From contig CAAGIZ010000060.1 of assembly GCA_900770075.1 (NCBI GenBank), positions 1-32,521 of the forward strand: 32,521 nt of DNA, given 5' to 3'. Shown one piece after another: positions 6,816-14,854 of the stretch. Made by a program: the position numbers and the translations under genes. The stretch comes from Spirochaetia bacterium. Its GTDB lineage: Bacteria > Spirochaetota > Spirochaetia > Treponematales > Treponemataceae. The notes beneath the pieces are model-generated. The model was not told where the DNA came from. It ran no database searches and saw nothing but the letters and a program-made list of their open reading frames with translations. The number at the start of each line of letters is the position of its first letter. Position 1 is the first letter of the stretch.

Positions 6816-7769
6816 TTAAAGGGCAGCGAGACCTTCTGCAGTGTTTACAGGAACGGCAGGAAGAGTTGCACCAAATTCAGTCTGTCCCCAAAGACCGGAA
6901 AGTACTTTTCCAGGGCCTACTTCCAGCACAACCCACTCATCGCCGTCTTCCTTAATAAGGTCGGCAAGGACTTTTTCTTCGTCCGTCCAGCGGACAGGGT
7001 TTGTAAGGTGGTCTACGGCACTTGCCTTTGCAGGAGCACCTTCCGTAACTTTTTTACCAGTTACATTGGAAAAAAGCGTAATTTTTGGGTCTGTAAAAGT
7101 AAAAGGTTCCAAAGCAACCTTAAATTCATCGGCAGCTCTCTGCATGAGAGGCGAATGGAAAGGTCCTGCTACGGCAAGACGTACCACACGGCGGGCACCG
7201 GCCGCTTTTGCTGCTTCTTCAGCCTTTGCAAGACCGTCTGCAGTTCCGGCAATTACGGTCTGCTTTACGGAGTTAAGGTTTGCAGCGTAAGCGCCTTCAA
7301 CACCGGCGGCAATTTCTTCAACTTTTTCCGGCGGAAGTCCCAGAACTGCACTCATGCCCGGTGCATTTCCGGCATTTTCTTCTGCAATCTGCTCGCAAAC
7401 TTTCTGCATTATGGAACCGCGCTGGCAGACAACCTTTATAACGTCTTCAAAAGAAAGGATTCCGGCAGCGTAAAGGGCAGGAAATTCACCCAGAGAAAAT
7501 CCCATCGCAGCAGAAGGTTCAATTCCTTTTGTCTTGAGGGCAGCCATTGTGGCAATGCTTGCAGTGGTAATGGCAAGCTGGCTGTTATCCGACCGGTTAA
7601 GTTCTTCCTGCGGAGTGTCCCACAGGAGTTTTGCAATGTCTTTTCCGGCAATTTTGGAAGCCTCATCGACAACTTTCTGAGCCTCAGGATATGCTTCGCA
7701 GATGTCTTTAATCATCCCCTGTGCCTGAGCACCCTGACCTGGAAACAAAAAAGCGTATTTTTTTGCCAT
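6816..7769 (-). CDS. fabD: Malonyl-CoA:ACP transacylase FabD
   Basis: FabD moves malonyl from CoA to acyl carrier protein. The 317-residue protein has FLFPGQGAQ at 7-15, the nucleophile Ser92 in GFSLGE, the conserved Arg in CQRGSIMQ, and the catalytic His in GPFHSPLM. The ATG at 7769 has GGGAG five bases upstream; a longer reading to 7814 adds only a short stretch translated from the leader. fabD is the first gene of the fabD-fabG unit and has a palindrome and a promoter-like pair just upstream. Confidence 0.95.
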   Translation of the reverse strand: MAKKYAFLFPGQGAQAQGMIKDICEAYPEAQKVVDEASKIAGKDIAKLLWDTPQEELNRSDNSQLAITTASIATMAALKTKGIEPSAAMGFSLGEFPALYAAGILSFEDVIKVVCQRGSIMQKVCEQIAEENAGNAPGMSAVLGLPPEKVEEIAAGVEGAYAANLNSVKQTVIAGTADGLAKAEEAAKAAGARRVVRLAVAGPFHSPLMQRAADEFKVALEPFTFTDPKITLFSNVTGKKVTEGAPAKASAVDHLTNPVRWTDEEKVLADLIKEDGDEWVVLEVGPGKVLSGLWGQTEFGATLPAVPVNTAEGLAAL

Positions 7770-7861
7770 GTTTTTCTCCCATAAAAAGTATTGAAAGTAC
7801 CTTAAAAACCACACCTTTGCATTTTCCGAATGTGCAGGCAGTTTTCAAAGCACCTTGATTT

Positions 7862-7884
7862 TGACAAAAATCAACAAAATGTCA
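7862..7884. promoter_or_regulatory. Candidate fab operator 2 (palindrome upstream of fabD)
   Basis: TGACA (7862-7866) and TGTCA (7880-7884) enclose 13 bases, as in the fabF palindrome; both are preceded by TT and followed by TTTT. It lies a few bases downstream of the predicted fabD transcription start, a common position for a repressor site. Confidence 0.55.
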
Positions 7885-7894
7885 TTTTGAACAG

Positions 7895-7922
7895 TGTATA
7901 AAATTAGCCCCCCTTTTGCAAG
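7895..7922 (-). promoter_or_regulatory. Predicted fabD-fabG promoter
   Basis: On the minus strand CTTGCA (7922-7917) and TATACA (7900-7895) are separated by 16 bases. Transcription would start near 7888, giving a leader of about 120 bases that contains the palindrome. Confidence 0.45.
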
Positions 7923-7956
7923 AGGAATTTTTAAGTGGGATTTTATGTCGGCAGAA

Positions 7957-8065
7957 TGTCCGCGCGGGATTGCAGGGGCGGCGCAGCCGTTCCATAGCGG
8001 GGTGAAGCTTTGCTTCAGTCCGCGGAGGAATGAGGGTTACCGAACCCCGAAAAGCCCGTAGACCG
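7957..8065 (+). repeat. G/C-rich intergenic element, class B-like, copy 3
   Basis: It contains the GGGGCGGCGCAGCCGT block that also occurs at 18570-18667. Two small perfect hairpins replace the centre: TGAAGC-TTT-GCTTCA (8003-8017) and GGGTT-ACCG-AACCC (8034-8047). It fills the spacer between fabD and the methyltransferase gene. Confidence 0.5.
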
Positions 8066-8106
8066 TTGATTCGCACAAAAAAAATAATTCGCTGCCTTTT
8101 TAATTT

Positions 8107-8883
8107 TCAGATGTTTTTTAAGATATCCACGGTATGGCTCGAAGCCCCCAGAAGTTCCGGCCGTTCCGCATTTGCAAGCTGGTATTTTACAAAAAGTTCA
8201 AAGGTTTCTTCGTCCATGGCGTTGAGTTCCCGGCGCATATAGTCAGCAGGCCCGTCAGCCGCAATAAGGCGCACTCTTTCAAGACCGCTTTTTTCCTTCA
8301 GTTCGTCTATGTCCTCAATTCTAAGGTAGCTGTAAAGTTCCTGTTCGCTGCTTACGGTCTTAAAATCTTCCGTTACGCTGCCATTTTTGAGGCAGTCCTT
8401 GATTTTTCCCTTTTTAAAACAATATTCGATAATGCTGTAGTCGTTCATAACATAGGCTGCAAGGATAAAACCGCCCTTTTTGGTTACCCGCTTTGCCTGC
8501 TCAAAGACAGTCAGCCGTTCTTTTTGAGTGTGCAGATGGTACATAGGTCCGAAAATTAAAGTTATGTCAAAAAAATCCGGCTCCAGAAAACTTAAATCCA
8601 GGGCATTTCCCGGCCAGATGTGCACTCCGCTCTGGTGTTTGGACTCAATGACTTTCCGGTTTTTTTCCACCAGTTCTACAGCCGTAACAGTGTGACCTTC
8701 CTGAGCCAGCGCCACAGAATATCGCCCAGTTCCGGCCCCCACGTCAAGAATTTTCAGATTTTCGCGTCCGCCTATACACTGGTGGATATATTTTTGGGTA
8801 ACGGTATATTCCACAATTCCGTGCCTGGTTTCAAGACGGTGTTCTTCGTTGAATTTGTTGTAATAAGATTCCAGCAGGGTCAT
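8107..8883 (-). CDS. Class I SAM-dependent methyltransferase
   Basis: The 258-residue protein has a Rossmann-type SAM site: motif I ILDVGAGTGRYS at about 45-56, an acidic residue ending strand 2 (VTAVELVEKN), and NALDLSF for the adenine contact. The substrate cannot be told; it resembles the broad Methyltransf_11/25 group. It starts three bases after the stop of the GGDEF-EAL gene, so the two are probably cotranscribed and translationally coupled. A TATAAT just upstream is simply the end of that gene (GTA TAA) and is too close to the ATG to be its promoter. Confidence 0.85.
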   Translation of the reverse strand: MTLLESYYNKFNEEHRLETRHGIVEYTVTQKYIHQCIGGRENLKILDVGAGTGRYSVALAQEGHTVTAVELVEKNRKVIESKHQSGVHIWPGNALDLSFLEPDFFDITLIFGPMYHLHTQKERLTVFEQAKRVTKKGGFILAAYVMNDYSIIEYCFKKGKIKDCLKNGSVTEDFKTVSSEQELYSYLRIEDIDELKEKSGLERVRLIAADGPADYMRRELNAMDEETFELFVKYQLANAERPELLGASSHTVDILKNI

Positions 8884-8886
8884 AAA

Positions 8887-11415
8887 TTATACCGCAACCT
8901 CAAAGGAAGGAACGTCGTCTGCGCTCATCGGCTTGCTGAACAGGTAGCCCTGAATGTAATCGCACTTCATGGAACAAAGCTTGTCATACTGCCACTTGTG
9001 CTCAACGCCTTCGACAGTAAGCTTCATTCCAAGACCGTGCACAAGCTGAACGATGTTCTGGATAAAATCCTCTTTTCCGTCCACAAGGTAGTTGTCCACC
9101 AGAGATTTGTCAATCTTAACCTTGTTTGCAGGCACAAAGGTAAGGTAACTGAGTGAAGAATACCCTGTTCCAAAGTCGTCAAGGGCAAGCCCTACCCCGA
9201 TTTGCGCCAGCTGATCAAAAAGCTGGGAAGCCCGGCCTTTCTTGCCCATAAAGAGGCTTTCGGTAATTTCAATTTCAATTAAATCCGCAGGAATTTTATA
9301 GTCGTCCAGAAGCTTTTTAAGATAGGCCACATAGCCGTCATCAACCAGCTGCCCGTTGGAGTAGTTAATGGCAACTTTACGGAGTTTCATTCCCTCTCTA
9401 CGCCAGTCTGCCATCTGCCGCAGGACTTTTTCTGTCACAATGCGCCCGATTTGGGTGATGTAGCCACTGCTTTCCGCCACAGGAATAAATACATCCGGTC
9501 CGATTGCATAATCCCGCAGGCGCACAAGGGCTTCAAAGCCGTAGACATCGCCGGTTTCGGTGGAAATCTGCGGCTGGTAGCGGATTTCAAAGCCGCCACA
9601 TTCACACTCTGCATTCAGAATGTCGATGACAGAATTCCGCTTTAGGATGGTTTCCTTCATCTCCGGCATAAAGCCGAGACAGCTGCCGTTTCCGATTTTT
9701 TTAGCCTCGTACATGGCAATGTCTGCATTTGTAAGCAGGTTGTCGTAAGAAATGTCAATCTGGGAATCCGCAAAACCCAAAGTCGCCGTTATGGAAAGCT
9801 TGGTTCCGTAAAAGTACATCGGTTCGTTCAGGGTCTGCCGCAAAAGTTCAATTTCCCGGCCGTTTTTTTCTATATGACCGTTCTTGTACACGAGAAGGAA
9901 TTCATCACCGCCGTACCGGGCTGCAAAATAATCTCCAGTAACAGTAAGCTTGGCCAGCCTTCGTCCGAATTCTTTCAGGACAAAGTCGCCGCAAGCGTGG
10001 GTGTAGGTGTCGTTGTAATTTTTAAAGTCGTCCACATCCATCAAAAACAATGTGAAAGGAACGGAAGCGGCAATAAGTTTTTTAATCTCTTCTTCACCAT
10101 GGCTCCTGTTAGGAAGTTCCGTAAGCCCGTCGTTGTTTGCCACAAAAGTAAGCTTAGTCTTAGAATCAATCAGTTCCTTGTTAATCTGGCGCATCCTCTT
10201 GTTCATGGCCATAACAATTTCGTTTACTTTTTTAGACTTGTAGTAGCTTACGATAAAGACAATAAGCATGGAAACAAGGGAAACAATGATAAAAGCCACG
10301 GACGCAAAAAGTCTTTTATTTTTTTTAAGTATGCTTTCCGGCTTGTTCAGAAAAACAGTTTCCGCAGGAAGGGAAGAAGGATCTATGTGGAATTCCTTCA
10401 AGGCAGCATAATCAAAAAGATACATTCCGTCCGTCAAATCTACATAAGGATAGTCTTCAACCTTGCCGCCGTTCAAAATTTCATAGACGGTTTCCACAGC
10501 CTTGCAGGCAGAAGCATAATGGTCTACAACCTTACCGCCCACAAAACCGCTGCCTATACCGACGGCATTGGTGCGGTAAACCGGGATTTTCAGGGCATAG
10601 GAGCGGATAAAACTTATAAGCTCGTAGACCGAAAAAGAATTCCTGTGGGCATAGGACTGAAGGGAAGAAAGACACAGGATGGCCGAATCAGACCTTATCT
10701 CCTGCAGCCTGTCGGCAATCCTCTCAGGAGAATTGCGGGAAATGGTTATGAATTCGTAGCCCAGGTTCGGATATTTTTTCATTGCAGACACAAACTGCGC
10801 CTTATCCCCCCTGCCAGTCAAAGAATCGTCAAGAATGCAGTAAATCTTGTTCAAATTTACATTCTGTTCAACCATAACCTCTATGGTGTCTTCAACAAAA
10901 ATCCTCTCCCCAAAACCTGTAATCCACCGATACTTCTGAACCTGCTTTGCGTGTTCAATGTTGTTCACTCCAAAGAAAACCACCGGGATTCCTTCAAAAA
11001 GTTCATCGTGGTAGCGTTCGATAAAGGTAAGGGCGGCATCATCGCTTACGATAAGGGCCTTGTACTTAGTTCCACGCATGGAAATCTTGTGCTTTAAAGT
11101 CTGGTAAAAGAGCTCAAAATTTTCCCTGGTGTCGTAATTGAGCATATCCATGTACATAACTTCATACATTATGTTGAATTTCTGCATGGAATCTTCAATG
11201 CCTTCCAGCTGATTTTTTGTAACAAGATACCGGGGATCGTAGGAACTTATATAGAGGACATCGCAGTATTTGGTTTCATCAATCTCAGCATCAGCAACCG
11301 CAGAAGTCTGGTTCTTGAAAAAAATAAAAATCAGCAGGACAATACCGACAAGAGCACAGACAACAGAAAAAAACATCAAAGCCGAAGTTAAGACAAACGA
11401 TTTTCTCCTATTCAT
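8887..11415 (-). CDS. Membrane GGDEF-EAL c-di-GMP enzyme with periplasmic binding-protein-like sensor
   Basis: The 842-residue protein has a membrane segment at about 8-33, a periplasmic ABC substrate-binding-like sensor (about 50-350, with YISSYDPRYLV and VVFFGVNN), a second membrane segment (about 369-391) and a short coil. GGDEF follows, with intact GGDEF at 502-506, then EAL with EAL at 628-630, EITES, DDFGTG at 746-751 and VEGVE. Both catalytic sites look complete, so it may make and break cyclic di-GMP in response to a periplasmic ligand. The RxxD inhibitory site reads VTGD, so product inhibition is probably lost. The ATG at 11415 has AGGAAGG upstream; the TTG at 11448 is less likely. 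Confidence 0.92.
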   Translation of the reverse strand: MNRRKSFVLTSALMFFSVVCALVGIVLLIFIFFKNQTSAVADAEIDETKYCDVLYISSYDPRYLVTKNQLEGIEDSMQKFNIMYEVMYMDMLNYDTRENFELFYQTLKHKISMRGTKYKALIVSDDAALTFIERYHDELFEGIPVVFFGVNNIEHAKQVQKYRWITGFGERIFVEDTIEVMVEQNVNLNKIYCILDDSLTGRGDKAQFVSAMKKYPNLGYEFITISRNSPERIADRLQEIRSDSAILCLSSLQSYAHRNSFSVYELISFIRSYALKIPVYRTNAVGIGSGFVGGKVVDHYASACKAVETVYEILNGGKVEDYPYVDLTDGMYLFDYAALKEFHIDPSSLPAETVFLNKPESILKKNKRLFASVAFIIVSLVSMLIVFIVSYYKSKKVNEIVMAMNKRMRQINKELIDSKTKLTFVANNDGLTELPNRSHGEEEIKKLIAASVPFTLFLMDVDDFKNYNDTYTHACGDFVLKEFGRRLAKLTVTGDYFAARYGGDEFLLVYKNGHIEKNGREIELLRQTLNEPMYFYGTKLSITATLGFADSQIDISYDNLLTNADIAMYEAKKIGNGSCLGFMPEMKETILKRNSVIDILNAECECGGFEIRYQPQISTETGDVYGFEALVRLRDYAIGPDVFIPVAESSGYITQIGRIVTEKVLRQMADWRREGMKLRKVAINYSNGQLVDDGYVAYLKKLLDDYKIPADLIEIEITESLFMGKKGRASQLFDQLAQIGVGLALDDFGTGYSSLSYLTFVPANKVKIDKSLVDNYLVDGKEDFIQNIVQLVHGLGMKLTVEGVEHKWQYDKLCSMKCDYIQGYLFSKPMSADDVPSFEVAV

Positions 11416-11451
11416 AAACTGCCTTCCTGCAAAAACCAAAAAACTCAAATA

Positions 11452-11479
11452 ATTATACCATAGAAAACAAAGTTCACAA
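11452..11479 (-). promoter_or_regulatory. Promoter of the GGDEF-EAL gene
   Basis: On the minus strand TTGTGA (11479-11474), a 16-base spacer and TATAAT (11457-11452) with TGG just before it form a good sigma-70-type promoter. The start would fall about 30 bases before the ATG, leaving room for the visible ribosome binding site. Confidence 0.65.
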
Positions 11480-11644
11480 GTTCAGAAACCTCCAAAACCT
11501 CAAATCTAACAAAAAACTCAAAACCCTCAAACCCTAGCCGTCACAGTTCCAGAACGCCCTTGAAGGCTGTCTTGCAAAAAAATACACCCTTACTCCCGAA
11601 GGAAAAAATCAGGTTTAGTTTTTTAAGATTTATGTTTTTAAAAT

Positions 11645-11795
11645 GGGCGTTTCCCTCCATTCAGTGCGCACAAAGTGCTCCCTTCATTGCGGGTCGGGTC
11701 TTCCGCCGTTCCGCTTCCGCTCCATTCTAAAAAACACCCGTCTAAAGCCGGCCGTTTTTCAGAACGCCTCCGGCGCGGCTCCACCCCCTAACGCA
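11645..11795 (+). repeat. G/C-rich intergenic element, class A, long copy
   Basis: It opens GGGCGTT, has GGGTCGGGTCTTCCG and CGCTTCCGCTCCATTC, and ends CCCTAACGCA as in the 5109-5203 copy. The first hairpin and the tip are replaced by longer unrelated sequence, so it is about 55 bp longer. The rest of this 450-bp spacer holds only the promoter of the upstream gene and a terminator. Confidence 0.6.
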
Positions 11796-11837
11796 AAAAA
11801 AAACGGAGCCGTCCGTTTTTTCAGACAACTCCGTTTT
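11795..11837 (-). terminator. Terminator after the solute-binding lipoprotein gene
   Basis: On the minus strand AAAACGGAG pairs with CTCCGTTTT (arms 11837-11829 and 11808-11800), followed by more T residues to 11795. It lies 33 bp after the stop codon. Confidence 0.8.
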
Positions 11838-11869
11838 CAAATAAAATACTTTACAAAAAGCTCAGATTT

Positions 11870-13426
11870 CTATTCCGTAAGCAGGCTGTTGCTTTCGGCG
11901 TAATTAAGGCATTTGCGTTCCCAGTCGTTTCCTCCCATACGGGTAAACTCGTTGAGCCACTGCTGCCAGTTTTCCTTTATGAGGGCCCGCTTGCCGGTGG
12001 CAAAATCCAGAACACCCTGTTCATAGTACTTTTTCAATTCCGCAGACGGTGCAGGCAGTCCTTCCGAACCAAGGGCAGGAGTCCAGTCCCGCCCCTGCAT
12101 ATCCTTTAGCACAGCGTATGCGCTCATTTTTTTGCCGTTGCGGCTCACCCATGTCGGGTAGCGGCTTTCAAGTTCTACTTCGCTGTTATAAAAAATCATG
12201 TTGCGCAGCTGCAGATACCGGGCAAAGGACTTTTGCGTGTAGGCTTTTGAAGGATCCGGCAAACCTTCAGCGGTGATTTTTCCGTCAGAATCCCGTATGT
12301 AGTTTACTCCTTCTTCTCCAAATCCCAAAAGATAGTAACCTTCGTCGCTGCTCATCCATTCAAGAAGGCGGGCTATCGCTTCAATCTTGCCTTTTTCCCT
12401 GGCTTCCTTGCTTATGGCGTAAATGCGGTGCCCCTGGTCTGTGTAAATACCCACGGACTTTAAACCTTCCGGGCCTTCCGGCGGGTCGATTACAATCCAC
12501 TCACCGTCAGGAAACCTCTCGTCAAAAGGCGCATAGTTGTTTTCAAGAGCAAAAGCGGCGTTCTGTTCCCGCATAATGCCAAAGCGTCCTGCCTTCCAGG
12601 CATTCCTGAAGTCGTCTTTTTTATAGACAAGCCAGTTAGGGTCCATGACCTTTTCGCTCACCATCTGCCGCACAAAACTAAGGGCGTCAAAATAGCTGTC
12701 CTTATAGATGTTAAGACCGGCCGTTTCTCTGTTAAAGTCAAAGGTACCTTCTGCTCCAAAGGCTCCGAAAATCGGGTCAAATTTGGAACCAAAACCTTCC
12801 GTATTTTTTTTAATTTCAAGGTAAGCGCCAAAACCGTAGGTGTCGTTTTTTCCGTTTCCGTCCGGGTCACCAAAGGTAAAGGCCTTCATAACCTTCATAT
12901 AGTCGTCAAGGGTAACAGGAATTTCCAGTTCCAGCCTGTCCAGCCAGTCCTTGCGGATTAAAATACCTTCGTTCTTTACGACAGACCCCGGCTGACTCAA
13001 GGCATAGTGCTTGCCGTTATAGCCGTAGGATTTGCGTTCCTTCACGTCGTACATCTGGGAAGTGCGAGTCGGCATCAACTCGTACATATCGTCCACATAA
13101 GAAAGGTAACCTCCCTTTATGAGTTTTGGAAGGACAGTACCGCTCACCACAAAAATATCCGGCAGACGGCCAGCCTCGGCAGCAGCCATTATTTTTTTGT
13201 CGGCCTCAGAAGAAATACCAGGCATGGCACTCATCTTCAAATCCACATTCAGTTTTCTGCGGATTATGTTAAAAACTTCCCAATCAGCAGGAGGTTCCCC
13301 CGCTTCGCTAAAAGTAGCCCCGTACCACAGTTCAACAGGAACTACATCCTTCCCCTTAGAACCACAGGAAATAAAAAACATCCCGGCACAAAGCGCTGCA
13401 AAAACGGTAAAAATCCGGCTTTTCAT
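11870..13426 (-). CDS. Extracellular solute-binding lipoprotein (ABC sugar type)
   Basis: The 518-residue protein begins with a lipoprotein signal peptide; the lipobox FISC puts the lipidated cysteine at residue 21. The rest resembles large LplA-type binding proteins of carbohydrate ABC transporters: WEVFNIIRRKLNVD, AAEAGRLPDIFVVSG, then TLDDYMKVMKAF and a DPDGNGKNDTYGFG segment that looks like a calcium-binding loop. It is probably anchored in a membrane and captures an oligosaccharide. No permease or ATPase gene is next to it, so partners must be elsewhere. The ATG at 13426 has GGAGG about ten bases upstream. Confidence 0.9.
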   Translation of the reverse strand: MKSRIFTVFAALCAGMFFISCGSKGKDVVPVELWYGATFSEAGEPPADWEVFNIIRRKLNVDLKMSAMPGISSEADKKIMAAAEAGRLPDIFVVSGTVLPKLIKGGYLSYVDDMYELMPTRTSQMYDVKERKSYGYNGKHYALSQPGSVVKNEGILIRKDWLDRLELEIPVTLDDYMKVMKAFTFGDPDGNGKNDTYGFGAYLEIKKNTEGFGSKFDPIFGAFGAEGTFDFNRETAGLNIYKDSYFDALSFVRQMVSEKVMDPNWLVYKKDDFRNAWKAGRFGIMREQNAAFALENNYAPFDERFPDGEWIVIDPPEGPEGLKSVGIYTDQGHRIYAISKEAREKGKIEAIARLLEWMSSDEGYYLLGFGEEGVNYIRDSDGKITAEGLPDPSKAYTQKSFARYLQLRNMIFYNSEVELESRYPTWVSRNGKKMSAYAVLKDMQGRDWTPALGSEGLPAPSAELKKYYEQGVLDFATGKRALIKENWQQWLNEFTRMGGNDWERKCLNYAESNSLLTE

Positions 13427-13557
13427 ATCGATTATTCCTCCAGTAAAATGCGTTTCCCTTCCATACTATCATAAAAAAAATTTAAATTCGATGTTTTGAA
13501 AATAGACTTTTTGTTATGACGCTTTTTGCTGCACAAAACCGGGCTTTCGGGCACATC

Positions 13558-13652
13558 TGCGTGAGGAACTGTAGCGGCGGCACGTTCCCGAAGGGAATGG
13601 AGCGTCAAGCGGAACCGCGAAAGACCCGACCCGCCTGCGGCGGGGCACGCCC
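13558..13652 (-). repeat. G/C-rich intergenic element, class A (95 bp), minus orientation
   Basis: Read on the minus strand it has GGGCGTG, CCCCGCCGCAGGCGGG, TCGGGTCTTTCG, a GCTCCAT block, TCCCTTCGGGA and an ending CTCACGCA. Length and order match the fabF-leader copy. It fills much of the 280-bp spacer between two divergent genes. Confidence 0.65.
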
Positions 13653-13671
13653 GTATCTGCAGGACTTTCCA

Positions 13672-13700
13672 TTGTCCAAGCCAAAAAGTTAAGACATAAT
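13672..13700 (+). promoter_or_regulatory. Promoter of the DUF523 gene, predicted leaderless
   Basis: TTGTCC (13672-13677), a 17-base spacer and CATAAT (13695-13700) precede AAGGCT and the ATG at 13707. Only six bases separate the -10 hexamer from the ATG, so transcription should begin at the start codon. Confidence 0.6.
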
Positions 13701-13706
13701 AAGGCT

Positions 13707-14177
13707 ATGAAAATTCTCGTAAGTGCCTGTCTTCTGGGCTTTGACGTAAAATACGACGGCAGCAACAACGGAGGACTTTTACCCCCGGAAACTCTGGAAC
13801 TGTTAAAAAAAACTGCGGACATAATACCTGTCTGCCCCGAATGTTTCGGCGGACTTTCCTGCCCCCGCTCTCCCTGCGAAATTTCCGGCAGAAAAGTGTT
13901 TGATTCTGAAGGAGTAGACAAAACAGAACAGTTCAAAAAAGGCGCAGTTCAGACCTTAAAGGCGGCAAAAATGTTCGGCTGTTCCCTTGCCCTTTTAAAA
14001 GAAAAAAGTCCTTCCTGCGGTGCAAAAAAAATCTACGACGGAACCTTTACCCACACGGTTACGGAGGGCAACGGAATTACGGCAGACCTTCTCCTGAAAA
14101 ACGGAATTCAAGTCTTCGGAGAAAGCCAGATACAAGAACTTCTGGAAGCCCTGCAAAAAACAGAAGATGCCGGCTAA
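13707..14177 (+). CDS. DUF523 family protein
   Basis: The 156-residue protein matches the DUF523 (YbbK) family throughout: ILVSACLLGFDVKYDG at the N-terminus, PVCPECFGGLSCPRSPCEI, and LKEKSPSCGAKKIYDG, with many conserved cysteines that suggest a metal or cluster site. The family's biochemical role is not established to my knowledge. Its last four bases overlap the stop of the convergent HAD phosphatase gene. It appears to be expressed from a promoter abutting the ATG. Confidence 0.88.
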   Translation: MKILVSACLLGFDVKYDGSNNGGLLPPETLELLKKTADIIPVCPECFGGLSCPRSPCEISGRKVFDSEGVDKTEQFKKGAVQTLKAAKMFGCSLALLKEKSPSCGAKKIYDGTFTHTVTEGNGITADLLLKNGIQVFGESQIQELLEALQKTEDAG

Positions 14178-14842
14178 TCCAGCAGTTCCTCCGGGCGGGA
14201 AATTATAAAATCCGCTTTGAACTCTTCAAATTCTTCCCGCCAGCCGTAGCCCCACAAAACCCCGCAGCATTTTATGCCGTGTTTTCGCGCACCCAAAATA
14301 TCGTGTTTGCGATCCCCAACCATAAGGATGCGGTCATTTTTCTGCTCTTCCTGAAGGCCTTCGTGTTCGATTACGTATTGTATTACCTTGTCCTTTTCGT
14401 TCCGTAAACCGACCGTGTCCGCTCCCCCGGCAAAATCAAAATACTGGCTCAGACCGAAATGCTCCAAAATCCGAAACATAAAAATTTCCGGCTTGGAAGT
14501 TGCAACGTACAGTTTTTTACCCTTTTTCTTCAGGGCTTCCAAAGTTTCGGCAACACCCTCGTACACTCCATTCTGGAAAATTCCCCGGTCAGTGTAAAAT
14601 TCCCGGTATTTTTCTATGGCCTTTTTGCAGTCTTCATCTTTCAGACCGTAAAATACGCTGAAAGATTCCGACAGCGGAGGTCCGATAAAACGCTTCAGTT
14701 TTTCGTCTTCCGGCTCTTTTATACCAAAGCTTTCCAGGGCATAGCGCACGCTGTTTATAATTCCTTCTGCGGAACAGGTCAAAGTGCCGTCCAAATCCCA
14801 GAAAAAACTGGAAAACCTCGAAAAATCGTTTTTTGCCTGCAT
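14174..14842 (-). CDS. HAD-superfamily hydrolase, phosphoglycolate phosphatase-like
   Basis: The 222-residue protein has the haloacid dehalogenase motifs: WDLDGT with nucleophile Asp16 and Asp18, VATSKP as motif II, the lysine of NEKDKVIQYV as motif III, and MVGDRKHDILGARKHG as motif IV. An alpha-helical cap lies between motifs I and II. It resembles Gph-type phosphatases, but the substrate cannot be assigned. The ATG at 14842 lies 12 bases after the stop of the chemotaxis receptor gene, with a GGTTGGGG sequence before it, so the two are likely cotranscribed. Confidence 0.88.
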   Translation of the reverse strand: MQAKNDFSRFSSFFWDLDGTLTCSAEGIINSVRYALESFGIKEPEDEKLKRFIGPPLSESFSVFYGLKDEDCKKAIEKYREFYTDRGIFQNGVYEGVAETLEALKKKGKKLYVATSKPEIFMFRILEHFGLSQYFDFAGGADTVGLRNEKDKVIQYVIEHEGLQEEQKNDRILMVGDRKHDILGARKHGIKCCGVLWGYGWREEFEEFKADFIISRPEELLD

Positions 14843-14854
14843 AACCCCAACCGA

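Noticed and set aside
6765..7784. Plus-strand open frame of 339 codons opposite fabD
   Set aside because: Cys- and Phe-rich shadow of a certain fabD gene.
8886..8891. TATAAT two bases before the methyltransferase ATG
   Set aside because: It is the end of the upstream gene (GTA TAA T) and too close to the ATG for a promoter.
9874..11097. Plus-strand open frame of 407 codons
   Set aside because: It lies wholly antisense to the GGDEF-EAL gene, whose domains are certain; composition is that of a shadow frame.
11560..11620. Short plus-strand coding-like segment ending in KKYTLTPEGKNQV
   Set aside because: Only about 26 codons are open, there is no start and I could not name a family; a gene remnant is possible but unsupported.
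13514..13936. Minus-strand frame of 140 codons
   Set aside because: It is antisense to the DUF523 gene and runs through a repeat element; no motif.
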